Source: Natronorubrum thiooxidans (GTDB taxonomy: Archaea > Halobacteriota > Halobacteria > Halobacteriales > Natrialbaceae). Taken from it: DNA of 64,000 nt. Within the stretch, counting starts at the first letter, position 1, and every line of letters starts with the position of its first letter. The stretch spans positions 62,001-126,000 of the forward strand of contig NZ_FTNR01000006.1 of assembly GCF_900156475.1 (NCBI RefSeq), read 5' to 3'. Under the pieces are notes generated by a model. It had not been told where the DNA came from, made no database searches, and saw only the letters and a list, made by a program, of their open reading frames with translations. Both the position numbers and the translations under genes were made by a program. Positions 35,421 through 46,436 of the stretch are shown here, one piece after another.

Positions 35421-35945
35421 TCAGCCGTCGGTGTCCGAGTCGGTATCACCGTCGTCGCTGTCCGAATCCGTGTCGCCGTCGTCACGATCGAAATCGGTGT
35501 CGGTCCCGTCGGCGTCAGCATCGGTGTCAGTTCCGACACCGTCGAAATCCGCGTCTCCACCGTCGCTATCGCTGTCGGTATCTCCGTCACCAGTGGGTCG
35601 GTCCATGGTCGGTCCCAAAACGTCCGTGCCACTCGAGCCACCCGTCTCCGATTCCGTCGTCACAGGGTCGACGGTGCGGTCGGCATGGGTTGACGGCGAC
35701 TCCTCGGGCACGTCCCCCTCGCCCGCGTCGGACGCCGACTCGTCAGAGAGCGTATACAGCACGACGGGTGGCAGGACGTAACAGCCAATCGCGACCGCCA
35801 CGAACCACGGATCGACGAAGACGAGCAGGCCGAAGATCGCCAGCGCCGCGGTCGAGGCCGTGTGGACGGTCGTGTCCGTGTATCGCCGGTAGTACGCCCA
35901 GAACCCGTGGAGCCATTCGCTTCGGGTCACCATCGTCGATCCCAT
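35421..35945 (-). CDS. Two-helix membrane protein with acidic repeat tail
   Basis: A protein of about 174 residues (alternative ATGs at 35948 and 35933). Two transmembrane helices (about residues 27-42 and 44-62) follow a short N-terminus (VTRSEWLHGFWAYYRRYTDT), then a tail of about 110 residues made of Asp, Ser, Thr and Gly with recurring units such as DTDSDSDDGD. The tail is encoded by degenerate short repeats, probably disordered and outside or inside the cell. I do not recognise a family. It is divergent from the HTH_10 gene with only 61 bases between. Confidence 0.62.
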   Translation of the reverse strand: MGSTMVTRSEWLHGFWAYYRRYTDTTVHTASTAALAIFGLLVFVDPWFVAVAIGCYVLPPVVLYTLSDESASDAGEGDVPEESPSTHADRTVDPVTTESETGGSSGTDVLGPTMDRPTGDGDTDSDSDGGDADFDGVGTDTDADADGTDTDFDRDDGDTDSDSDDGDTDSDTDG

Positions 35946-36006
35946 CATCCATCCTACGCCAGCCACCGAGAAACCCCTTTGGCGCGCGAGCCCCTGTCTA
36001 GACCCA

Positions 36007-36759
36007 ATGAGAGAATTCGTCTTCGCCCTCGAGTACGAGTCGGGTGCGAACCCGGTCGCCGACGTCCTCGCCGAGTATCCGGCGGCGTCGATCCGGTCGC
36101 TGTCGTGTCACGTCACCGAAGACAGCCTCTGGCGGGTCGACCACGCCGAGGGGCCACCGGAGGCACTCGAGGCGCTCGAAGATGCCTACAAAACGGCCGA
36201 CTTCTTCGCGGACTGTCTCGTCAAAGACGACTGCGGGGCGGAGTGTGAGGTGCAGGTGCTCGACCGCTCGAGTGACACGCTGGTGGTCTACACTTACTGG
36301 GATCGCACCGATATCTGTACGTCGGTTCCCCACATCGCCCTTGAGTATCTCGGCGAGGGGCTGTTGTTCGAGACCTATCGCGAGGGACGGCGCTACCGCT
36401 GGCGGATCGTGTTGGGCAGCGACGCGCCGATCCACGAGTTTTTCGATGCACTGGGCGAAGAAGTCGGCGAATGTGCGGGTATCGAGATGTTGCGGCTGAC
36501 GGAACTCGGTCCCGAACACAACAGGATCGACCCCGACAACGATCGACCGCTGCCGAGCGAACAACAGGCTGCACTGCAGTCGGCCGTCGAGTACGGCTAC
36601 TACGAGACCCCCCGACGGATCGACCTCTCCGAACTCGCCGAGCGACTGGACGTGCCGCGGTCGACGCTCTCCTACCGGCTTCGACGGGCCGAGGCCAGCC
36701 TCGCCACAGCGTTCGTCACTGACGAGCGATCGGTCGAGACGCATACGGCGGAGCTGTGA
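36007..36759 (+). CDS. HTH_10 (Bat-like) transcriptional regulator
   Basis: A 250-residue haloarchaeal regulator. The N-terminal 190 residues form a sensor part with several cysteines and acidic residues (CLVKDDCGAECEV, DICTS) that could bind metal. The C-terminal HTH_10 domain (about 195-245) has LPSEQQAALQSAVEYGYYETPRR followed by LAERLDVPRSTLSYRLRRAE. It lies 97 bases before a metal-transporting P-type ATPase on the same strand, so control of that pump is a natural hypothesis. Confidence 0.85.
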   Translation: MREFVFALEYESGANPVADVLAEYPAASIRSLSCHVTEDSLWRVDHAEGPPEALEALEDAYKTADFFADCLVKDDCGAECEVQVLDRSSDTLVVYTYWDRTDICTSVPHIALEYLGEGLLFETYREGRRYRWRIVLGSDAPIHEFFDALGEEVGECAGIEMLRLTELGPEHNRIDPDNDRPLPSEQQAALQSAVEYGYYETPRRIDLSELAERLDVPRSTLSYRLRRAEASLATAFVTDERSVETHTAEL

Positions 36760-36856
36760 TCGGTGTCGACGGGCTGGGGATGGGCCGGCCGAGTCGACGT
36801 CCAAGTTGGCGCACGCCAAATAACCCGTATAGTCTACGAGTGATTACTGACTCGTA

Positions 36857-39406
36857 ATGACTGCGTCATCGCCATCGACGCCGCCCGACTCGAGTCACAC
36901 GCTCGAGATACGGGTGCCAGAGATGGACTGTCCGTCTTGTGCCGGGAAGGTAACCAATAGTGTCGAGCGACTGGACGGAATCGACGGGATCGAGCCGCGG
37001 GTAACGAGCGGCCGACTCGTCGTCGAGTACGACCCCACGCAAACGAGCGATGCCGAGATCCGCGAGCGGGTTCGAGCGGCCGGCTACGAAATCGTCGATT
37101 CGGCGTCGGAGCTAACGCTGTCGGTCCCCGACATGGACTGTGCCTCGTGTGCCGGGAAAGTCGAGAACGCACTCGAGAGCGCCGACAGCGTCGGCGAGAT
37201 CGAGACGCGCCCGACGTCGGGTCGCGTCACCGTCTCGGTCGCCGACGGAACCGACGCCGAGTCGGTCGCCGACGTGATCGGTGCTGCGGGCTACGACGCG
37301 ACGCCCGTCGACGACGGTACCAACGCGGTCGCCGACGAGGATCCGATCTGGCAGAGCCGCCGAGCCATCGGGACCGCGATCGGTGCCGCGATCGTCACAG
37401 TCGGGATGGCACTCTCGTTTGTCGTCCCGGCGCTCGATCCGACGCTCGGTGCCGTCGCCGGTCGCACCTACGCGCTATCACACCTCCTGTTCATCGCCGC
37501 CGCGGTAGTTGCGGGGACGCCAATCTTGCGAAACGGCTACTACTCCGCTCGAAACCGGAGTCTCGACATCGACTTCCTGATGAGCGTCGGGATCGTCGCC
37601 AGCGTGGCGGCCCACCATCCCTTCGAGGGGGCGATGCTCGCGGTGTTGTTTTCGATCGCCGAGTTGCTCGAGCGGTTCTCGATGGATCGGGCCCGCGACT
37701 CGCTGCGCGAACTGATGGACCTCTCGCCCGAGACGGCGACCGTCAAACGCGCAGACGGCAGCGAAGAGACGATTCCAGCCGACGACCTCGCGGTCGGCGA
37801 CACGGTCGTGGTCCGGCCGGGTGAGAAGATTCCGGCCGACGGCGTCGTTCGGGAGGGCTCGAGCGCGATCGACCAGTCGCCCATCACGGGTGAGAGCGTG
37901 CCCGCGGACAAGACGATTGGCGACGAGGTGTTCGCCGGGACGATCCCCGAGTCGGGCTATCTCGAGGTCGAGGTCGAAAGCGAAGCCGACGAGTCGACGA
38001 TCGCACAGATCGTCCGGATGGTCGAGGACGCCGAACGGGAAAAGACCGACCGCGAGCGGTTCGTCGACCGTTTTGCAAGCGTCTACACGCCAATCGTCGT
38101 CGTGCTCGCGGTCGCAGTCGCAGTGGCCCCACCGCTGCTCGTCGGGGCGTCGTGGAACACCTGGTTCCTCCGCGGGCTGACGCTGCTGGTCATCGCCTGT
38201 CCCTGCGCGTTCGTCATCTCGACGCCGGTGAGCGTCGTCTCGGGAATCACCAGCGCCGCGCGAAACGGCGTCCTGATCAAAGGCGGGCGACATCTCGAGT
38301 CGGTCGGCGAAACCGACGTTCTCGCGATCGACAAAACGGGGACGCTGACCGCGGGCGATCTGTCCGTGACCGACGTGATTCCGCTCGAGGGTGTCGACGA
38401 GCAGGAGGTCCTCCGGCGTGCAAGCGCCGTGGAACGACGAAGCGAACACCCGATCGGACAGTCGATCGTGGGCTACGCCGACGAGCAGGGGGCCGTGACC
38501 GACGACGAGCACGAGATCTCGAACTTCGAAGCGCTGACGGGGAAAGGTGTCCGCGCCGAGATCGACGGCACGACACACTACGTCGGCAAACCCGATCTCT
38601 TCGATGGGCTCGCGAACCTCGAGCACGTCCATCGGACGACCGACGGGGGAACGACACTCGAGTCGACGGCGGGCGGTGGCCGACCGCAGTGTGAACGGGA
38701 GGGCTGTCTGGACGTTCTGAGCGGGGTCGTCCCTGACTTAGAGGCCGAGGGCAAGACCGTTGTGGTCATCGGCACCGATGACGGCCCGATCGGCGTCATC
38801 GGCGTCGCGGATCGCGTGCGTCCCGAAGCCGAATGGGCCGTCTCGCGGCTGCAGGCACAGGGCATCCGCGTGGTAATGCTCACCGGCGACAACGAGGGTA
38901 CCGCGCGGGCGATCGCCGCCGAGGTCGGCATCAACGAGTACCACGCCGAACTCCTGCCCGACGAGAAACTCGAGTGGATCGACCGGCTCGCGGACGAACA
39001 CGGCGGCGAAGACGACACGGGCCACGTCGCCATGGTCGGCGACGGGATCAACGACGCACCCGCGCTCGCGACCGCAGACGTCGGCATCGCGATGGGGGCT
39101 GCGGGGACGGATACGGCACTCGAGACAGCCGACGTTGCCCTGATGGGCGACGATCTAACGCGCCTGCCGTATCTGTTTGCCCTCTCGGGCAAAGCAAACG
39201 GTGTTATTCGCCAGAACATCTGGGCGAGCCTGGCCGTCAAGGCCGTCCTCGCCGCCGGCGCGCCGTTCGGGATCGTCACGGTGATTCACGCGGTCGTCAT
39301 CGGCGACATGGGGATGAGCCTCGGCGTGACAGGCAACGCGATGCGACTGGCGAACGTCGAACCGGAGCTTCCCGACGACATCGACCGGGAGGCCTTCGAG
39401 GCCTAA
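36857..39406 (+). CDS. Heavy-metal P1B-type ATPase (Zn/Cd/Pb group)
   Basis: Metal efflux pump of 849 residues. Two N-terminal HMA domains carry MDCPSCAG (Cys25, Cys28) and MDCASCAG (Cys95, Cys98). The membrane metal motif is ACPCAFVISTPV (near residue 447); the phosphorylation motif is DKTGTLT (near 492); the P1B His-Pro is in RRSEHPIGQSI; the ATP hinge is GDGINDAPAL. The CPC followed by FVISTP and the last-helix K...GDMG pattern are of the ZntA (P1B-2) group, not the copper CopA group (CPCxLGLATP). A loop insert (about residues 596-618) adds CEREGC, a possible extra metal site. It follows an HTH_10 regulator. Confidence 0.9.
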   Translation: MTASSPSTPPDSSHTLEIRVPEMDCPSCAGKVTNSVERLDGIDGIEPRVTSGRLVVEYDPTQTSDAEIRERVRAAGYEIVDSASELTLSVPDMDCASCAGKVENALESADSVGEIETRPTSGRVTVSVADGTDAESVADVIGAAGYDATPVDDGTNAVADEDPIWQSRRAIGTAIGAAIVTVGMALSFVVPALDPTLGAVAGRTYALSHLLFIAAAVVAGTPILRNGYYSARNRSLDIDFLMSVGIVASVAAHHPFEGAMLAVLFSIAELLERFSMDRARDSLRELMDLSPETATVKRADGSEETIPADDLAVGDTVVVRPGEKIPADGVVREGSSAIDQSPITGESVPADKTIGDEVFAGTIPESGYLEVEVESEADESTIAQIVRMVEDAEREKTDRERFVDRFASVYTPIVVVLAVAVAVAPPLLVGASWNTWFLRGLTLLVIACPCAFVISTPVSVVSGITSAARNGVLIKGGRHLESVGETDVLAIDKTGTLTAGDLSVTDVIPLEGVDEQEVLRRASAVERRSEHPIGQSIVGYADEQGAVTDDEHEISNFEALTGKGVRAEIDGTTHYVGKPDLFDGLANLEHVHRTTDGGTTLESTAGGGRPQCEREGCLDVLSGVVPDLEAEGKTVVVIGTDDGPIGVIGVADRVRPEAEWAVSRLQAQGIRVVMLTGDNEGTARAIAAEVGINEYHAELLPDEKLEWIDRLADEHGGEDDTGHVAMVGDGINDAPALATADVGIAMGAAGTDTALETADVALMGDDLTRLPYLFALSGKANGVIRQNIWASLAVKAVLAAGAPFGIVTVIHAVVIGDMGMSLGVTGNAMRLANVEPELPDDIDREAFEA

Positions 39407-39514
39407 TCAGTCGTCGCCGTCGACGACGCGTCGAACTGCGTCGGTGCCCGGCCGGCCGTCGAGCCACCACAGTGTGACGCCGCCGACGAGGTGAACGACC
39501 GGCTGCAGCCTCTT
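39407..39514 (-). pseudogene. Possible C-terminal remnant of a lost membrane protein gene
   Basis: A 35-codon open frame with no start codon whose product reads protein-like (VVHLVGGVTLWWLDGRPGTD) and ends in DGDD, tail-to-tail with the ATPase stop with zero spacing. The frame is stopped upstream at 39515-39517. The hydrophobic segment plus acidic end suggests the end of a membrane protein whose front part was deleted. Evidence is compositional only. The rest of 39515-39631 holds the promoter of the next gene. Confidence 0.3.
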
Positions 39515-39631
39515 TCACAATAGTTTCTTTGGCGTGCTAAATACCCCGTATAACTGCCCGTATCCTTCGTTTACGGCCACTTGCGTAGTTTGGTGTGTGG
39601 CCTATATTCGGCCAGCCCATACTGTACGTTG

Positions 39632-41491
39632 ATGACAAAAACACCGCCTGCTGACCACGGCGTGCCGACGGCCGACGATCACGGTGGCGTCGACGGCCGA
39701 CTACCACAGGGCGGAGACGAGGCCGATAACGACCGCGAGGCCCAGTACGACGTCGTCACCACGCCGGTGCTCGTTATTGGAGCGGGCGCTGCCGGGGCTC
39801 GAGTCGCCATCGAACTGGCCGAGTCGGGCCTCGAGCCGCTCGTCATCGGCAAACGCGACTACGGCGACGCTCACACGACATGGGCGGCCGGCGGGATCAA
39901 CGCCGCGCTCGGCTCGCTCGATCCCGACGACGACTGGCCGATCCACGCGGCGGACACGCTGAACGAGGGCCACCACCTGAACGACCCCGAGGCCGTCGAG
40001 CTAACGGCCAAACACATGCCCGACCGAATCCGCGAACTCGACGAGTGGGGGATGTCGTTCGCCCGAACCGACGACGGAAAGATCAACCAGCGCTACTTCG
40101 GCGCGCAGTCCTACCGCCGAACCTGTTTCGTCGGCGATCGAACGGGCGAGGCCATGCTCGAGGCGCTGATCGGCCGGGCACAGGCGCTCGAGATTCCCTA
40201 CCGCGAGAACGTGATGATCACGCGCCTGCTCTCCGATGGTACCCGTATCGACGGCGCGGTCGGCTTCGATATGGAGACCGGCGAGGGGCTGTTGTTCCGG
40301 ACGAACCACGTCGTGCTAGCGGCAGGTGGGTTCTCGGCGACTTATCATCGTCACTCCTCGAGAGACGACGAGAACAACGGTGACGCACAAGCGCTTGCAC
40401 TTGAGGCGGGGGCTCGCCTGCTCGATGCGGAGTTCGTCCAGTTCCACCCGACCGGCATGGTTGGGGAACGCTACGGAGACGAGTGGGATGGCCGACTCGT
40501 GACGGAGGCCGTCCGCGGGGAGGGCGGTCGGCTCTACAACGCCGAGGGCGAGCGATTCATGGAGCGGTACTCGCCGGATCAGATGGAACTCGACGCCAGA
40601 GACGTGGTCGCCCGCGCGATCGCCCAGGAGGTTCGCGAAGGCCGTGGGACCGAGAACGACGGCGTCTACCTCGATATCTCCCATCGCGACGCCGAGTACA
40701 TCCGCGAGCGACTGCCGACGATGGTCGAGCGATTCGCCGAGCTCGGCGTCGACATCACGGACGAACCGATGGAGGTCGGGCCGACGGCCCACTACACGAT
40801 GGGCGGCGTCGATATCGACTTCCAGACGGGCGAGACCGGCGTCGACGGACTGTACGCCGTCGGCGAGGCCGTCGCGGGCGTCCACGGGGCGAATCGCCTT
40901 GGCGGCAACTCGCTTGCCGAAACCGTCGCCATCGGCAAACTCGTGGGCGAGCACGTCAGCGAGCAGGTCACCGCGGACGACCACGCGCCCACGATCGCCG
41001 ACGGCCAGCGTGCGCTGGCCGAACGCGAGTTTGCCGCGCTCGCGGAACTTGCCGCCTCGGACGGCGACGTCACGCCCACGGCCCTCCTCGAGGAACTCGG
41101 CGACCTGCTGTGGACCCACGCCGGCATCCTCCGCACCGAGGCGGGGCTTCGCGAGGGACTGGACCGACTCGAGGAGCTTCGCGCGCGAACAGCCGACCTC
41201 CGGGTCAACGGCGACCGTACCTCCCGGTCGTTCGAGTACGCCGTCGACCTCTCCGTGAGTCTCACCGTCGCCGAGGTGTTGCTCCGGACAGCCCTCGAGC
41301 GAACCGAGTCTCGTGGCGCACACTACCGGACGGATTACCCGGAGACGGACCCGACCTGGCGACAGAATCTCATCGTCTCGGCCGACGAGCACGGGCTCTC
41401 GATCCGACGCCGGGGTGTCGCCGAACCGAGCGAGCCAGTCCGTAAGGCCCTCAAGGAAGGGTACGAACTCGACTATCACCACCTCGAGTAA
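39632..41491 (+). CDS. Stand-alone fumarate reductase/succinate dehydrogenase-like flavoprotein
   Basis: A 619-residue flavoprotein. FAD fold VLVIGAGAAGARVAIELAE (about residues 46-64). His81 in DAHTTWAAGGINAAL aligns with the covalent FAD-binding His of SdhA (SHTGAAEGGINAAL in the sdhA of this window). The fold also has EFVQFHPTGM, VRGEGG and HYTMGG of the Sdh/Frd family. L-aspartate oxidase (NadB) has Asn at the FAD-His position, so NadB is less likely. No iron-sulfur or membrane subunit is adjacent, so the partner is unknown. ATG 39632 avoids an upstream 17-codon extension. An N-terminal polar extension of about 40 residues precedes the core. Confidence 0.85.
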   Translation: MTKTPPADHGVPTADDHGGVDGRLPQGGDEADNDREAQYDVVTTPVLVIGAGAAGARVAIELAESGLEPLVIGKRDYGDAHTTWAAGGINAALGSLDPDDDWPIHAADTLNEGHHLNDPEAVELTAKHMPDRIRELDEWGMSFARTDDGKINQRYFGAQSYRRTCFVGDRTGEAMLEALIGRAQALEIPYRENVMITRLLSDGTRIDGAVGFDMETGEGLLFRTNHVVLAAGGFSATYHRHSSRDDENNGDAQALALEAGARLLDAEFVQFHPTGMVGERYGDEWDGRLVTEAVRGEGGRLYNAEGERFMERYSPDQMELDARDVVARAIAQEVREGRGTENDGVYLDISHRDAEYIRERLPTMVERFAELGVDITDEPMEVGPTAHYTMGGVDIDFQTGETGVDGLYAVGEAVAGVHGANRLGGNSLAETVAIGKLVGEHVSEQVTADDHAPTIADGQRALAEREFAALAELAASDGDVTPTALLEELGDLLWTHAGILRTEAGLREGLDRLEELRARTADLRVNGDRTSRSFEYAVDLSVSLTVAEVLLRTALERTESRGAHYRTDYPETDPTWRQNLIVSADEHGLSIRRRGVAEPSEPVRKALKEGYELDYHHLE

Positions 41492-41542
41492 CCGACTCGA
41501 GACGAGCAGTCCGAGCGGAAGGCGTGGCCGTCCGGGCCGCCG

Positions 41543-42154
41543 TCAGGCCTCGTATTCGGCCCAGATATACCGTGTCGCGGTGCTCCGATAGGGTCGCCAC
41601 GGCTCAGCGATCTCGCGCATCTCGGCTCGCGTCAACTCCACACTGTCGTTGTACAACCCTTCGATTCCCCGCCGAACCGCGAGGTCGCCAAGCGGTAAGA
41701 CGTCCGGCCGCTCGAGGACGAACAGGAGGTACATGTTGGCAGTCCACTCGCCGACGCCTTTGATTTCGGTGAGTTCGGCGATCACGGCCTCGTTAGTGTA
41801 ATCAGCCAGACCGACACGCGTGAGATCGCGCTCTTGAAACGCGCGGGCAGCGTTTTCGACGTAGTCGACTTTCGTCCGTGAGAGGCCGGCCTCGCGAAGC
41901 GCGTCTCGAGACGCGGCGAGCACCGTGTCAGGAGTGACCTCGCCCTCGAGGACGTCGAAGACGCGCTCGCGGACGGCCGCGGCGCTCGCCGTCGAGAGCT
42001 GCTGGTTGATGATCGACACACAGAGGCGCTCGTACTCGTTTTCGACCGGCTCGAGCGGGTGTGGCTCGCGGCGATCGATCACGTCGGCCAGCACGGGATC
42101 GTCCCGAAGGACGGATTCGGGAGCGGTGCGAGCGGTGGAGTCTGGATCAGCCAT
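41543..42154 (-). CDS. DNA-3-methyladenine glycosylase II (HhH-GPD, AlkA type)
   Basis: Base-excision repair glycosylase, 203 residues, C-terminal core only as in most prokaryote AlkA-like proteins without the extra domain. The helix-hairpin-helix is ELTEIKGVGEWTANMYLLFV (about residues 125-144) and the catalytic Asp is in LPLGDLAVRRG. It removes alkylated purines. ATG 42154 was chosen; ATG 42160 is as good. It lies between flavoprotein and catalase-peroxidase genes, in line with a stress-defence neighbourhood. The 215 bases at 42155-42369 hold no gene. Confidence 0.87.
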   Translation of the reverse strand: MADPDSTARTAPESVLRDDPVLADVIDRREPHPLEPVENEYERLCVSIINQQLSTASAAAVRERVFDVLEGEVTPDTVLAASRDALREAGLSRTKVDYVENAARAFQERDLTRVGLADYTNEAVIAELTEIKGVGEWTANMYLLFVLERPDVLPLGDLAVRRGIEGLYNDSVELTRAEMREIAEPWRPYRSTATRYIWAEYEA

Positions 42155-42369
42155 CGTCATCGATGAGGAGGCTCGAGCGAACAAAAGCGCGTTGTTCGGA
42201 CGGAACGAGACGCATCAGCTAGTAAATATTCTTCGACTGGACTGAGCAGTATAATCAGCTCTTGTCCGTCGAAAAAGGGTGGCAGACTGTTTGAGCGACT
42301 GGCTAAGACAGTAGCACGAACCCGATTATACAGGCCACAAGAGGGGTCTCGAGAACCGTCGCGGCTCGG

Positions 42370-44863
<2,494 letters not shown>

Positions 44864-46207
44864 TTACTCTTCTTCCTCTGGCGTGTCGTGGGCGTCGCTG
44901 TCTGTCCGCCGACTGACATCGACCTGGTAGTTCTCGAGGATGTCGCGGCCGAGGATGACAGGATAGTCCATGTGACTGCGGTCTTCGACGCTTGCGGTGA
45001 CGGTGTGTTGATTCCCACCGACGCCGACGACGACGTCGACGACAGGGCGGCTCTTGGCCGTCTTGCTGCTGCCGGATCTGATCCGGGTGATAGACTTGAT
45101 CGGGCCGGCTCCGATGTCGGCTGCGAGACCGGTGTCGATGCTCGTCCGCGTCGCACCGGTGTCGGATTTGGCCATCACGGACTTCGAGCCGCTGGTTCCC
45201 GAGAGGACGATCTCTTCGGTGTAGCCGATCACGGTTGGTTCCGTGTCGGATTTGGACGACCGACTCGGCTGGGCCGTCGGTCTGGAGTCGTCGAGGACGT
45301 TCGAGAGCTCCTGGACGCGTTCATCGTCGACCTCACCGCCAGCGCTCTCGATCGCGAGCTTTGCGATGTAGGGAGCCGGGCTGACGTGGGTTGCCTCGTA
45401 CAGTCCCTTGAATCCAGCCGTCGGATTGACCTCGAGGACGAACCAGCCGTCGTCACCTTCGACGAGATCGACGCCGGCGTAGTCGAGCCCGATAGCCTCG
45501 GATGCTTGACGGGCCATCTCCCGGGCCTCCTCGGGGAGGTCGTCGGTCGCGTTTTCGACGGAGCCGCCGAGTGCGACATTGGTTCGCCAGTCGTTGTCGG
45601 GGGCGTAGCGGTACATCGCGCTGATGATTTCGCCGCCGACGACGTAGACGCGAACGTCTCGGTGCTCGGCACCGTCGCGGTCGATCAGCTTCTGTAAGAA
45701 CGCGTATCGGTTTCCGACTTTCGCGTTGACCGGTTCCTCGGTACCGACCTTCCACGTACCGCCGCCGTGGGTGCCGATTGCCGTCTTGTAGACGGCCTCC
45801 TCACCGTACTTACCGCGTGCGGCGTTGAGTTGTTCGCTGTTGAGAGCGAGCGTGACGTCGGGGGTCTGGACGCCGTTCGCTGCGAGTGTCGTCGCCGTCG
45901 AGAGCTTGTGGATCGCCGTCAGAACCGTCGACGGCTCGTTGAGCATCGGCATCAGCTGTGCGAACGTGTTCGCAAGCCCGAGTTCCTCGGCGGGCTGTTC
46001 GGTGTTCGACAACAGCATTCGGTTCGCGATGACGTCGACATCCGGCTCGAGGACGACGTCGCCGTCAGTGACGCTGACGGCGGTGTTCTCGTTGCGAAGC
46101 CATTCGGTATCGTGACCCAGTGCCTCGACCGCGTTCAAAATCGCTTTCGTCTCTTTGCTCGTATGAAGGCTCAATACCCCAACAGTGACAGGATCTGCAA
46201 CAGCCAT
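44864..46207 (-). CDS. RimK-like ATP-grasp glutamate ligase fused to a RimB-like retropepsin domain
   Basis: A 447-residue two-domain protein. Residues about 1-300 are an ATP-grasp ligase of the RimK/LysX/CofF family: ATP loop KTAIGTHGGGTWKVG (141-155), the acidic metal site VLEVNPTAGFKGLYEA (Glu259, Asn261). Residues about 325-432 are an aspartic-protease-like retropepsin domain of the RimB type (putative zinc protease family PF05618): KSDTGATRTSIDTG with DTGA at 349-352 and DYPVILGRDILENYQVD. The tail is acidic (DTPEEEE). RimK adds glutamates to a protein end or to F420; RimB removes them in the bacterial RimABK system. One chain holding both is the notable feature. ATG 46207 is supported by a TATA-like CTTTTTG about 28 bases upstream; the 36 further codons are not homologous. 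Confidence 0.85.
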   Translation of the reverse strand: MAVADPVTVGVLSLHTSKETKAILNAVEALGHDTEWLRNENTAVSVTDGDVVLEPDVDVIANRMLLSNTEQPAEELGLANTFAQLMPMLNEPSTVLTAIHKLSTATTLAANGVQTPDVTLALNSEQLNAARGKYGEEAVYKTAIGTHGGGTWKVGTEEPVNAKVGNRYAFLQKLIDRDGAEHRDVRVYVVGGEIISAMYRYAPDNDWRTNVALGGSVENATDDLPEEAREMARQASEAIGLDYAGVDLVEGDDGWFVLEVNPTAGFKGLYEATHVSPAPYIAKLAIESAGGEVDDERVQELSNVLDDSRPTAQPSRSSKSDTEPTVIGYTEEIVLSGTSGSKSVMAKSDTGATRTSIDTGLAADIGAGPIKSITRIRSGSSKTAKSRPVVDVVVGVGGNQHTVTASVEDRSHMDYPVILGRDILENYQVDVSRRTDSDAHDTPEEEE

Positions 46208-46436
46208 ACCGAGTTGCAGGGCGACATAGGCAAAAAGGATACTGTCATCGGAACCGACAGATAACTGAGAGGTCGTGTCGCTTGATCGCCCGACGGCAGC
46301 CCGATCGGCGGACATGCTATGTGGATTGGTATCCTATCAAATATCACGTCAGATGTGGATTCGCTGGCCGGCCGTGGTAACTCCACAACCCAGTGAAAGC
46401 TCCCGGTGACAGTGAGAGTCACTGACACGGTCCGTT

